The notes under the pieces are model-generated. The model saw only the letters and a list, made by a program, of their open reading frames with translations, was not told the origin of the DNA and made no database searches. Positions 46,401 through 57,497 of a stretch of DNA of 64,000 nucleotides are shown here, piece after piece. Made by a program: the position numbers and the translations under genes. Numbering within the stretch: the first letter of the stretch is position 1; each line of letters opens with the position of its first letter. The stretch is from Nemertoderma westbladi (lineage: Eukaryota > Xenacoelomorpha > Nemertodermatida > Nemertodermatidae), in the NCBI GenBank assembly GCA_032718475.1, contig JAUCBJ010000570.1, forward strand, positions 1-64,000. The letters run 5' to 3'.

Positions 46401-47838
46401 ACCGGTTGTTTTGGTTAGAAAATCCCGCCTCTGTAACCTGCTCCTTTCCCTGAATTGGTAAAGTGACCGTTTATTGTTTTGGTTAGAAAGGCCCGCCTCT
46501 GTAACCTTCCCCTTTCCCTCAATTATTTAAATTAACGTTTATTGTTTTGGTTAGAAAGTCTCGTCTCTGTAACCTGCTCCTTTCCCTGATTTGGTAAAGT
46601 GACCGTTTAATGTTTTGGTTAGAAAGGCCCGCCTCTGTAACCTGCTCCTTTCCATCATTTAGTAAAGTGACTGTTTATTGTTTTGGTTAGAAAATCCCGC
46701 CTCTGTAACCTGCCCCTTTCCCTCAATTAGTTAAATGATCGTTTATTGTTTTGGTTAGAAAATTCCGCCTCTGTAACCTGACCCTTTCCCTCAATTAGTT
46801 AAATGATCGGTTATTGTTTTGGTTAGAAAATCCCGCCTCTGTAACCTGCTCCTTTCCCTCAATTAGTTAAGTGATCGTTTATTGTTTTGGTTAGAAAATT
46901 CAGCCTCTGTAACCTGCTCCTTTCCCTCAATTAGTTAAGTGATCGTTTATTGTTTTGGTTGGAAATTTCCGCCTCTGTAACCTGCTCCTTTCCCTCAATA
47001 AGTTAAATGATCGTTTTTTGTTTTGGTTAGAAAATCACGCCTCTGTAACCTGCTCCTTTCCCTCAATTAGTTAAATGATCGTTTATTGTTTTGGTTAGAA
47101 AATTCCGCCTCTGTAACCTGACCCTTTCCCTCAATTAGTTAAATGATCGGTTATTGTTTTGGTTAGAAAATCCCGCCTCTGTAACCTGCTCCTTTCCCTC
47201 AATTAGTTAAGTGATCGTTTATTGTTTTGGTTAGAAATTTCCGCCTCTGTAACCTGCTCCTTTCCCTCAATAAGTTAAATGATCGTTTTTTGTTTTGGTT
47301 AGAAAATCCCGCCTCTGTAACCTGCTCATTTCCCTCAATTAGTTAAGTGATCGTTTATTGTTTTGGTTAGAAAATCCCGCCTCTGTAACCTGCTCCTTTC
47401 CCTCAATTTGTTAAGTGATAGTTTATTGTTTTGGTTAGAAAATCCCGTCTCTGTAACCTGCTCCTTTCCCTGATTTGGTAAAGTGACTGTTTATTGTTTT
47501 GGTTAAAAAAAACCCGTCTATGTAATCTGCTCCTTTATCTCAATTGGTAACGTTATCGTTTATTGTTTTGGTTAGAAAATCCCGTCTCTGTAACCTGCTC
47601 CTTTCCCTGATTTGGTAAAGTGACTGCTTATTATTTTGGTTAGAAAATCCCGCCTCTGTAACCCGCTCCTTTCCCTCAATTAGTTAAATGATCGTTCATT
47701 GTTTTGGTTAGAAAGGCCCGCCTCTGTAACCTGCTCCTTTCCTTCATTTGGTAAAGTGACTGTTTATTGTTTTGGTTAGAAAATCCGGTCTTAACCTGCT
47801 CCTTTCCATCAATTGGTAATTGTTTTTGGCTATAAAAT
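46401..47838 (+). repeat. 68-bp satellite array, about 21 copies
   Basis: Unit TTATTGTTTTGGTTAGAAAA, TCCCGCCTCTGTAACCTGCT, CCTTTCCCTCAATTAGTTAA, ATGATCGT. Spacing is 68 bp between most copies (for example 46811 to 46879), with small length variants. Single or double copies occur at 7.7, 37.6, 51.5 and 51.95 kb, so the unit is also dispersed. Confidence 0.97.
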
Positions 47839-48167
47839 GAGTGTTTTGCTACGTCATGTGGTATAATCGATTATCGACAACAACCACAAACTATTAAATT
47901 TAGAGTCTTTTTACCACAGGCGCATATGGAAATCTATCTCATAGTCTATAAATCATGGAATCATGGAATGTTTTGGCACAGGCATAGTGAAATCAACTGT
48001 CTGACAGTCCAGAAATCAGCAGTCTGACAGTTTGAAGAAATACATACATAAAAAGTCATTAAAAGGGCAACAAAAGGTCATTAAAGGGACAACAAAAGTC
48101 ATTATGCACAATTCGTAAAAAAAGGAGGACAAAAAAAAGTCAAATAAAAGGACATAAAAAATCACTG

Positions 48168-50552
48168 CCTTACTTTATTAACATTATCGTACTGTATATT
48201 AAAATCACTCCATTCGCTAACCATTATTGCCCTTGTAGCTTACCGGGTGTATATTTTAGTACTGTACTGTAGGGCCTATCTAATGAAAGGGACGGAACTT
48301 GGTACTGTGATCACTTATCAGACTGCATTTTGATCACTGATCAGGCTACACTGTGACTGTAGGCCTACCGGTACAGTAATTTACGTAATTCTATGTTTAG
48401 CTTCAAAATATACCTACACCCAGTGATGTACAACTAGTTAAACTACAGTATCAAGAGTTTATTTTGAGTTTAGTGGTTTTTATTTTAATCAATTTAGTTG
48501 AAGTGTGAACAATTTTAACTACAGTAAATTGCACGATATATGAAACAGTAACTTTAATTGTTGATTCTTAATTGATTATCTTTTGTTTTTATTTATGTAA
48601 CGAAATTTAGTTGAAATTTAGTTAATTATTAGTTAAACAATTTAGTTAACTACAGTAGTCACCCAGAAAATAGCTGAACATCACTGCGCTACACCTACCC
48701 ATAGTTTCAAACTAATAATACGAGTAGCGCGTAGTTGTAAAACAAGCGCGAAATCGCGGAAAGGTCCTACTAACGCATAAACTGTCTCCTTGAATGGCTT
48801 ACCGGTATTACCAAAAGAATGCAATGGAAAGTGTAATTTAACCTACCTAGAGATTCAAGTCCAACACTCTTACCAACTTCGCCAATGCGCCGTATGAAGC
48901 TTTATAAAACTAAAACCGAATTGGAAAAACCTAATTGGAAAATTAAATATTGTAGGTTTACAGTACCGGTAGGTCTCGCTACGCGGACATAAAAAGCTAC
49001 GGTAGTAAGTTTGGCCATATCTGCTATCCATGGCAAAATAGCAGGAATGGGAGTTTCACAAACTACGCATAGGTCGTAAAGATTCCGGTCTGGCCGCAGT
49101 ACGAGATACCGTCCTACCGTATACCACAACAACGAAGAAAACGCAAACATAACAATCGAAATAAACCAACAATAACCTTAAACAAAATTCATAAGTTACA
49201 AAAGGCTGCAAAAAACGCAATTATAAACCTCGGAAATGTAACATTCAATCCACTAAATGTGCACTCTATTTATATAAAACAAATTTCCATTATGTGTTAC
49301 ACATATTTAAACAAAATACAGTATTACCAAACGACATATTTCCATCACGACTTATTTTTAGCTCCGTATTCACACACACTCAACACGTAGTACTTCTAAT
49401 AATAATTGTGTCATATCTCGATGTAACCTACAGGTGGCCAAACAGTCAATAAAAATACAAGCGCCAAATAGTTTGGAATACAGTAGTTTGCCATCCTCTC
49501 AGTGCGTCAGGCAATAAATCTCATGATTTTCAAGACGAATATTGACAATCTATTGCGAGGGTTTTGTATAAACTGCGTCACCTCCCTCTCCTGAGCCTCT
49601 CTGGTAATTCTAATTATATATTACCCTATTCTAAGCTTATTTAGATTACATATTTTACTTACTGTAATAATATTAGTGATAGGGATTAATTAGACTAGAC
49701 TACAGTACACTAGTAGACTACTGTAGATTAATACTCTATCCACCAGCCCTAGATTCTATTAAAATTAAACCTCACAACTAAAAACCAGACCCCGCATGCC
49801 TTTACTGTACCTTACCAATAAAAATTCAATTTTGTAGTTTAAAAGTTTTACTTTCTACCTATTATACTTTTTTCAACTGTAATTTGTTATAAGTAATTGA
49901 TTTCACTTGAATATTGCATGTTTGTATATTCTGTATCGGTATATTGTCAACTGGTGGCCGAAATAATGGGATTATCTACTTGGTCACCATCCACACAGCT
50001 GTGCATTAATTAACTTGCTTTTACTTTTGTGTGTATTATATAATATTTCTGATGTACAGTATGTATTCATTGTGTGGGAATTGTTCAGTTAAACATTCTG
50101 CTGTAAGTAAACCAAGGCCTAATACTGTGTAATTCTAATTTAATGACAAAATTGTTTACAAATGGTTAAAATTCGCACAATAGATGACATGACCACACAT
50201 AGGTGGCACTGTGGCAGCATAATATAAATTTGCACTCAGCCGTGCAACAAAGCACCACAGAGTACCGGTACACTGCTGTAATAGAAGTATGACTGTCTGC
50301 CTGTGTATGTACCGTAACGCAGTAACGTACCGTTCAGTCGCTACCGGTAGTGCAGTAGTTCGGTAGTATTATTTTTGCCTTTACACTTTAGGCCTACTGC
50401 TTTAACCCCGTCTTCATATTCTAACTCTCTGGACCTGACTCTTGCCATTGGCTGATCTCTAGATCTGGTGTTCAGTTGGTAGAACTTCAGAACTTGTAGT
50501 TAAACCAGTAAACTCCACAAACAAACCCTGAAACCCGCACTTCTGTCTTGTC
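48168..50552. other. AT-rich non-coding DNA upstream of EIF1
   Basis: No supported gene. The 82-codon minus ORF at 48902-49150 is open with balanced codons but has no family features. The EIF1 promoter and any 5' UTR intron should lie in the right part. Confidence 0.45.
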
Positions 50553-50900
50553 ATGAGTGGCGGAGGAAACATATTGAACCTAAAGACAGTTGATGCTTTC
50601 CAAGAAGCTCTCAACGACGCGGAGGGAGGTGGACGACAGGAGTCGTTGATCCACATTCGAATCCAACAGCGGAATGGACGGAAAACCTTGACCACGGTGC
50701 AAGGAATTAGCGAGGATTACGACAAAAAGAGGTTGGTTAAGTTCTTTAAGAAGAAGTTCGCTTGTAATGGCACCGTGGTTGATCATCCCGAGCACGGTGA
50801 AGTCATCCAGGTACAAGGAGACCAGAGGAATAACATAAAATCATTCCTCCTCGAAATTAAACTCGCGCCGGACGACAAGATTAAAGTCCACGGTTTTTAA
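50553..50900 (+). CDS. EIF1: Translation initiation factor eIF1 (SUI1), single exon
   Basis: Complete 115-residue eIF1, the small factor that binds the 40S subunit near the P site and enforces accurate start-codon choice during scanning. The core IHIRIQQRNGRKTLTTVQGI (about 33-52), DYDKKRLVKFFKKKFACNGT (55-74) and GEVIQVQGDQRNNI (82-95), with the KVHGF end, match animal eIF1 closely; animal proteins are about 113 residues. The N-terminal 30 residues are divergent, as usual. The start is the first ATG and the stop TAA is at 50898-50900. It has no intron in the coding region, whereas vertebrate EIF1 is spliced, so it is either an intron-poor native gene or an intact retrocopy. I see no poly(A) tract or flanking repeats proving a retrocopy. 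Confidence 0.97.
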   Translation: MSGGGNILNLKTVDAFQEALNDAEGGGRQESLIHIRIQQRNGRKTLTTVQGISEDYDKKRLVKFFKKKFACNGTVVDHPEHGEVIQVQGDQRNNIKSFLLEIKLAPDDKIKVHGF

Positions 50901-51266
50901 ATTTTAAATAGAACTCGTTTTTTTTACTTAACTGACAGATACAGACTATAATATAATATTACAGTTATTAGGCCTATCTATCTCAATAGGCTTACACAGA
51001 GAGACAATGGTCAGTGGGCATGGCGCACTGATTGCTTTTGATTTATGAACTGTTTGCTGTTTAAGGTGGGGTCGGTATCTCATTGTCGTATTCAGTATCT
51101 CATTAATTAATGTATTAGAATCCGTTACTAAATTATTCAACTTTGAGAAATATTCTTGGCTGCATTGTATTCCTACCGAATTACTAAATCTTTATTAAAT
51201 TTGTAACTACTGGCAACCATTAGTTAAAGCGCTGGTCCCTCCATTCTGCCATTGAGAATTCGAGAA

Positions 51267-51291
51267 CCCCCCCCCCCCCCCCCCCCCCCCC
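51267..51291. repeat. Poly(C) tract, 25 C
   Basis: An uninterrupted run of 25 C, 370 bp after the EIF1 stop. Confidence 0.95.
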
Positions 51292-51483
51292 ATCTCCCAT
51301 GAAAAACACTTTTTTGTAGACCATAAAGTAAAGTGCACTCTTGTAACTTATTCCTGCACTCAGCTCAGGTGCTGAACTGTAATCAAATTGACAATTGGGG
51401 TGTCATAGGGTTAATGTTAAATTAATATTGAAAAATTTGTGCCTAGAAGTAAAACATTTACTGTAAACTGTGTTCCTAAATGT

Positions 51484-51548
51484 AGTTTATTGTTTTGGTT
51501 AGAAAAGCCTGCCATTAGAACCTGCTACTTTCCTTTAAAAGGTACCTT
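51484..51548 (+). repeat. Isolated monomer of the 68-bp satellite
   Basis: GTTTATTGTTTTGGTTAGAA, then CCTGCTACTTTCC, a diverged copy of the 46.4 kb unit. Confidence 0.75.
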
Positions 51549-51941
51549 AAATGGTGAATATCGAAATTAAATATTCGCGAAATATGTTAAAATAGGCTGA
51601 AACGACACCCCAATTGGTAATATGCCAACAGTAACAATATTGTATGTATATTGCATATATATTACTCTGATTACTGTATTACAGTATAGGCAAATTCCTG
51701 AAAAATAATTTTGCACTACCGGTATCATCTTTATAATTGTTGTTTTTTTGTTCAACTTTTAAAATGAATTGGGTAGCCTACGGCTACGGGTAACTTTTCT
51801 CAACTAAAATAGCCCATAAAATCCGACAGGATTGTCTCAGGTTACTGGTTAATGACGAAACGAAAGTCCGCGATCCGCATAGACTAAATTCCGCCATTGT
51901 TTTCAGAAAAAGACATCGAGTTATTAATTGTATAATTAATT

Positions 51942-52068
51942 TTAGTTAGAAAAGCCTGCCTCTGTAACCTGTTCCTTTTCCTCAATTGGTAACAATATCG
52001 TTTATTGTTTTGGTTAGAAAAGCCTGCCTCTATAACCTGTTCCTTTCCATCAATTGGTAACAATATTA
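51942..52068 (+). repeat. Two tandem monomers of the 68-bp satellite
   Basis: TTAGTTAGAAAAGCCTGCCT occurs at 51942 and the equivalent TTGGTTAGAAAAGCCTGCCT about 66 bp later, each followed by AACCTGTTCCTTT. This is the smallest tandem stage of the satellite, 260 bp upstream of AK6. Confidence 0.85.
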
Positions 52069-52324
52069 TTAATATTATATAAAAAAAAATGCTGCCACCA
52101 ATGCTGAATCGCGAAATTAACTGATGCGGTAAAAAAATATAAAACAGTTTAAAAAATTTCAAATTTTTTTCTCGAATTCCCAAAATTCCCGCAAAAGTTT
52201 ATTATTATTACTCAAAGTAAAAGTGAATGTTAAACCCACTGGGATTATTTTCATTGAGCCAGGAAGACACAGAGATATTACGCGTTACTAGACGCAATAG
52301 ACATTCAAATAACATATTCTGAAG

Positions 52325-52846
52325 ATGCCGCATGCAAAACTACCGAACGTTCTAATAGCCGGAACCCCCGGCACTGGTAAATCCACCGTCGCTTCCGATG
52401 TTTGTGTTAGACTCGGTATGGAGCACGTTGATGTTAGTGAGTTCGCGAAACGCCACGGAATGGTCACGTCGTACGACTCATTGCGAGACACCCACGTCAT
52501 AGACGAGGACAGGGTAATAGAAGCCCTCGAGGATAAACTCACGCGAGGAGGAGCTCTTGTCGATTACCATTCCGCGGATATGTTCCCTTCGCGTTGGTTC
52601 CATTTGGTTGTCGTTACTCGAACTGATAACACGATCCTTTATGACCGGTTGAAGGCGAGAAATTATAGCGACGAGAAAGTCACTGAGAATGTTCAATGCG
52701 AGATATTCGAGATGATTCTGGAAGAAGCGAGGGGTTTGTTCGATGCTGATGTTGTAAAGGATGTTGTCAACAATACTGAGTCTGATAAGGAAGACATTGT
52801 TGATACTATATGTAATTTTGTTCAGAGATGGAAGCCCAACGATTAG
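52325..52846 (+). CDS. AK6: Adenylate kinase isoenzyme 6 (CINAP/Fap7), single exon
   Basis: Complete 173-residue AK6, a nuclear P-loop NMP kinase/ATPase (AMP + ATP to 2 ADP) that also acts in late 40S ribosome maturation with uS11. The Walker A loop GTPGTGKST is at residues 13-21, the Walker B-like GALVDYH at 76-82, the family stretch DYHSADMFPSRWFHLVVV at 80-97, then TRTDNTILYDRL, ARNYSDEKVTENVQCEIF (111-128) and a C-terminal Trp-rich end. Human AK6 is 172 residues, so the length fits. The start is the first ATG of the frame, giving the usual few residues before the P-loop. No intron in the coding region. It lies 1.4 kb downstream of EIF1 on the same strand; both serve translation or ribosome assembly, but the pairing may be chance. 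Confidence 0.97.
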   Translation: MPHAKLPNVLIAGTPGTGKSTVASDVCVRLGMEHVDVSEFAKRHGMVTSYDSLRDTHVIDEDRVIEALEDKLTRGGALVDYHSADMFPSRWFHLVVVTRTDNTILYDRLKARNYSDEKVTENVQCEIFEMILEEARGLFDADVVKDVVNNTESDKEDIVDTICNFVQRWKPND

Positions 52847-52980
52847 TTTAGGTACTCAGTACTCGATATGTGTACTTTCGGGTGTCAAAAAGGTTGTGTT
52901 TTATCACTGTTAGTAAAAAACAACTTGATATTCAATTTGTTTGTGTGACAATTCGATACACGATTAAGGTAGTGAGTGAT

Positions 52981-52986
52981 AATAAA
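52981..52986 (+). promoter_or_regulatory. Candidate AK6 polyadenylation signal
   Basis: AATAAA 135 bp after the AK6 stop, the first canonical signal on that strand. Confidence 0.5.
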
Positions 52987-53067
52987 GTTAAAATCACGGG
53001 GATCAAAACATTTTATGGTAGAAATGGTGTAACGAAACGAAAAACTAACGTAGCGTACAAATTTTAA

Positions 53068-54270
53068 AAGAAACGATAAACGAAATAATACTTACTATAT
53101 TCAATTTTTACTGCAAAATGACCGATAATCGATAAAATGTTTGTCGATATTAATAATCGATTGGAATTAAATTTATATTTTCGATGCATAATTTTTTACT
53201 ATAGACTATCACATTTTTCACAAAAAGGATTTAAATTCAGTTTTTTATTAATTATTTAATTCAACAAACATGTCGTATCAGCACACTGAAAGGTGCCATT
53301 TGACTCAAATGTTTATAAATAAATATTATTTGAAACATTAAAAAAGCATCAATCATCTTCATTTTACAATTTTATCATTTAGTAAACAATAATAAAAAAA
53401 AAATTTAATTAATGTTTGCAATAATCGTCTATAATCGATCAAAAATGCAGTTCAAATAACGAAAATAATGAGTGTTTAGTTGATTTTTTCGTTTCGTTAA
53501 AATAAAAAAAAATATATATATACTAATTATGATGGCGCAGGGAACATGGAAGCGATAATATTCCTTTATTCTCGTTGTAATACAAAACCTCATTTACTAA
53601 GATAATTAGTAAGAAGGAGAATGTTCTACTTCTTACTAGAAGAAAAATGCTATAAATTATCATGGGAAAATTCAATAGAATTTCAATTAACTAATATTTA
53701 TTAGTATATTATATATTAATTAACGAATCAACTCATCCAAAGCTGGAATTTAAAGATTTTATTCCGAAATCAAAAACGTAGAATCACGTTAATCGATGTC
53801 AGCCTGTCTCTACTTGTATGATACGGGTCGAAATTACGTACAGTACCGGTCCCGGTTTAAAGAATTCACTGTAAGAAAAGTTGAGAAAGTAAAAAATCCG
53901 TGAAGGGAAAGTCTTTTCTTAACTAATTTTTTACTTTTCTTAACTAATACACTGGAAAATTAGTGTAAAATTAATTCACTAATTTTTAAAAATATTGGTG
54001 AGAAAAGGGGGATTTTTCAATTAAAGACTTATAAAACTGGAATACCAAACTACAGTAAACAGAACTCAGAAGTTAACGCGGTCCCAGGTGGGAATCTAAG
54101 TTGTAATAGGAGTTCATATTAAAGACAAATTGGTAGAATGTTTATTAAACCATAATAAATAGAGTTTACGGTGAAAATATAAGTTCCGATTACTCGCGAA
54201 TTCCTAGCAACAAGTGATGTTTGATCAAAACAAAAATAAACGGATATATGTTTCTGGGATGTTAATAGAG
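53068..54270. other. AT-rich non-coding DNA
   Basis: Very AT-rich, with repeated ATAATCGAT-type strings around 53100-53450. No gene supported. Confidence 0.45.
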
Positions 54271-54274
54271 GGTC

Positions 54275-54600
54275 TTAGCCCTTAACACTTCCCTTAAAAA
54301 AGATGACATACAAACGACACAGAAACCCAATGAATTTAGAAGTTCCTTGACCCGAAAAGCCCACTTTGACATGCTATTTGTAGACACATCAATGTCACAC
54401 TCATTGTCATCAGGTAGATAGGTAGGGTATGTTGTTAGTATGAAATACGCCCGACTCACCAGAAACAAAAAACGAAGCTGTTGATTTACGGACACCAAGG
54501 AAGTTTTTCAAGAATTTCAACTGAACCTTTTCGATATCCTGAGCATTGGCAAAACCCAATATTTCGGAACAATTAGACTGTCATTAATTGTAGGGCTCAG
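54275..54600 (-). pseudogene. LINE RT C-terminal fragment (second LINE family)
   Basis: The minus strand reads CSEILGFANAQDIEKVQLKF, LKNFLGVRKSTASFFVSGES and, after a break, MSKWAFRVKELLNSLGFCVV. This is the C-terminal pattern of CR1/L2-like LINEs (IEKVHL-F-K-LLGV-KST then WA-KVK-LL-SLGF). It is interrupted and fragmentary. It may be the same family as 4540-5275. Confidence 0.7.
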
Positions 54601-55796
54601 CATAAAAAGGTCCTATGTGACAAAAGTGTCATTCTGAGATAATCACACTTTTGCGTTTTTTTTTTACCTACACATTACAGTTGATGTTGGCATTCTGTAT
54701 TTTTTTGCATGCAAGTACAAAGTACTTCAAAATCTTTACATTAAAAAAAAAATTTTTTTTTAACTTCAAAATTGGTTCGCATATACTGTATAGGCAGTAT
54801 TATTTGTACATAAGACCTTTTTTGTTTATGTCTATGCGATTTTTACTGTACATAGCTGTGTTTACTGTACACGTAAACTATTTCACTCCAGGATATCAGT
54901 ATTGTTCATATGATCTCAGAAGCAGAACCTTATTGGTAAGTTAAAGTTAGGTCTCATACAGTAGGACGACCTCTGTAAGATGTCAGATGTCCTCTGTAAG
55001 ACGACTCTGATTCTAAGAAAATATCACATAGAGTAGGACCTTTTAATGCTCAGCCCTTCTATTACACTGTACACATATCATATTAATTGTCGTCTTGCGG
55101 TAGTGTATAATTGTTATATTACGGTTTTTACCGCTTATTTATGCTGATAATGTTATTAGTTAATAACGAAACGTCCTTGCACAGTAAACGCTTATTATGG
55201 TTTCAACAATCTACCAACTTGTCGCAGTAATATTAACTTTACTTAAACAGGGCTCTGACCAAACTATATTATGTATTCACAACGGCAATAAGTAATTATT
55301 GTTGTTTCAGACTAGGGGCGGGGGGGGGGGGGGGGAGAGATACCCCAACCAGATAGCTTCACACCCCCTCCCCCCATCTGCTCCTCAACCCTTTAGCTTT
55401 GTAACAAGGATTTTTAAGTAATAACATGTAAATTTATATTGTATATAATTAATAAATTTTCCCCCACCAAAAGGAACAAAGGTGAATCTGATATTAAATA
55501 CGCACAATAATATAATATGATTAATAAATTAAACAACAATAAATAAAGTAGTTTCAGTATTCACATCATCACTGTGTGAAAAGTAGCATCTTTCAGAGTT
55601 ACGACACGATTGTACATATTTATGAACCGAGCGAGCGCAGCGAGGCAGGTTTGCATAAATATACGAGGATTTTTAAAGTTGAATTCAATGATGTGAACGC
55701 TTAATTATTCAATTTTTAATATTATAATGTTTATGAATATTGATGAAATTCATATCCATTAATATGAAACTAATTTCAGTTACTATAGCAACTCTG
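54601..55796. other. AT-rich non-coding DNA with a 16-G tract
   Basis: No supported gene. Poly(G) at 55320-55335. At about 55630 there is a GC-rich GAGCGAGCGCAGCGAGG string. Confidence 0.45.
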
Positions 55797-56669
55797 CGTG
55801 CAATGTGAAAAGACCGCAAGTCAAAAAAAGTATTTTCGAGTAAAACATATTGTTTGGTATAAAATATCCGTAAATTACTAATTTTTTATAACCCTACGCA
55901 ATTTGGGGTGGGAAATTTTTCCACGTGATTATTTTTTCACTTTCCATTAATATTTTGACTTCAGAATTATTTCTTGTACTTTTCTTTGTTGGTATTCATT
56001 TACCATTTCGGTGTATCGGATTGTCTGTCAAAACTTACATTTTGACGGTCAGACCGACAAACATGGAGAAACAGTGATAACTCAAAACTAAAAGCGATCT
56101 CGCTTAATGCACTTAAGAATTCCCACAGTTAGGGTAGGGTGGGTTTACCTCAGGTAACTAATGATCAGGTAATTAATGAAAATACATACAAACAGATCTC
56201 GCCATGAGAAAGTATGTTCAGATTTGAAATCCTCATTAAATTCTGCTCTAATTCCGTAGCATACAGACATGATAATAAAACACCGCAAGTCACTTGGCGA
56301 AATATCAATTTTGAATTTCGCGCCTTTTCTGCAAATAGTTAAAAACCGCATGTCAAAAGACACAAATTTCAATAAAACTGTATGTTCATTTACTTATAAT
56401 TTATGCAATGACAAAAAACCGTAAGTCTTGTTGACATACGCTTTTTTTGCATAAATTTAAGAAGTTGCGGTCTTTTGTATTGTACTTACGGTCTTTTACC
56501 TTTGTAACACTATACATTTGTTGTGACTTACGGCCTTTTTACATTGAATATCTCGTGAACTACAGTAGATACGGTCTTCTCGATTATACCATTAGATAGA
56601 GCGCATTTTATAGACCCAGAAAAAGTGAATTTGGAAAAAATGCGACTTACGGTCTTTTTACATTGCACG
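55797..56669. mobile_element. 873-bp element with TIRs and iterated GACTTACGGTC motif
   Basis: The left end CGTGCAATGTGAAAAGACCG (55797) and the complement of the right end, CGTGCAATGTAAAAAGACCG (ending 56669), form an inverted repeat of about 27 bp with two mismatches. The terminal motif recurs inside: ACCGYAAGTC-type copies at 55812, 56282, 56343 (ATGTC) and 56417, and reversed copies at about 56466, 56484, 56525 and 56644. Copies point inward from both sides. No ORF of note; non-autonomous. No convincing target duplication. Confidence 0.7.
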
Positions 56670-57317
56670 GTATAACTGTACTGTAAGTAATCGTACACTT
56701 CGCATACAATGGCTATCATATGCTAGAGCAATGGATAATAATACTCAAGATGTGTTATGTGTTCTAGAAGTGTATGCCAGAACGCCGTTAAGTTGACATA
56801 ACAAAATTACGTACTGTATACCATTGTGTACATGACTGTTTTACGTACCGAAAACGTACCAAAATGGAATTATTTCTCTAACAGATTATATTTCACGTAA
56901 GAGAGTCAAATGGAATACAGATCGTATATTTCATTGGATAATGTTATAAATGTAATTATTTGATATGTTGTAAATGATATAAATAGCGGCGGCCTATTGA
57001 ATATGTGGAATCGAATTAGAAAACTCATAAAGTTTCTATATTCGTTTATGCCTCGAGGTTTTAAAGAACATTCATTTGTTGCCAATTCTCTCTCTACGTG
57101 GCTCGCCCCAAAACTAGATTGTAACCAGTGAACTGTGTTTAATAGATTACTTGTACATTACTATAAAGCAGTCGTACCAGGTACCATACCGCATTCTCTT
57201 AGATTATTATTTAATTTAATAATTGGTTAAAAAAAGTTATTGCAGTGTTGCTTCCTGTCCATAGTTGGTCATTTCTCACCTACTCCTGGTTCACATAAGG
57301 GCGGGCAATTGACATAC

Positions 57318-57444
57318 CATATCTCAACTGCTCGTTGTGACTTTCCATCAGCATACTCGCTTCGATCTGCTTCCGTACGGTTTCTAGTTCCTCATCGGCT
57401 GCTGCAACGAGTTGGTGGTAATCCGCGGTAATAGAGGCTAGTCG
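57318..57444 (-). CDS. Coiled-coil protein gene, exon D
   Basis: A 127-bp exon: acceptor TTTCCATAG before 57444, donor ATATG/GTATGTC at 57318. In phase 0 it encodes 42 residues (RLASITADYHQLVAAADEEL, then ETVRKQIEASMLMESHNEQL, ending RY plus one base of the next codon), highly charged with heptad-like hydrophobics. Its starting phase matches the end of the exon at 62404. The intron between (57445-62403, about 5 kb) holds two tandem arrays and a LINE fragment. I found no following exon in the window. The family is not recognised; a structural or centrosome/cilium-type coiled coil is only a guess. Confidence 0.75.
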
Positions 57445-57497
57445 CTATGGAAACAATACAAAAAAAATATCACATGGAGAAATAGGTATGGATAAAG

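Larger units (their letters stand above)
46005..48167. mobile_element. Possible element with terminal inverted repeats enclosing the 68-bp satellite
   Basis: The left end CAGTAATTTTTAATGTCC (46005) and the complement of the right end, CAGTGATTTTTTATGTCC (ending 48167), are near-identical inverted repeats, each followed by a T-rich stretch with TTTGTCC. The 68-bp array lies between them. No target duplication seen. Confidence 0.4.

Noticed and set aside
48902-49150. 82-codon minus-strand ORF as an exon
   Set aside because: Balanced codons but no recognisable domain and no convincing splice sites at the right phase.
55620-55660. GAGCGAGCGCAGCGAGG string as bacterial contamination
   Set aside because: Short and embedded in typical host AT-rich DNA; no bacterial gene nearby.
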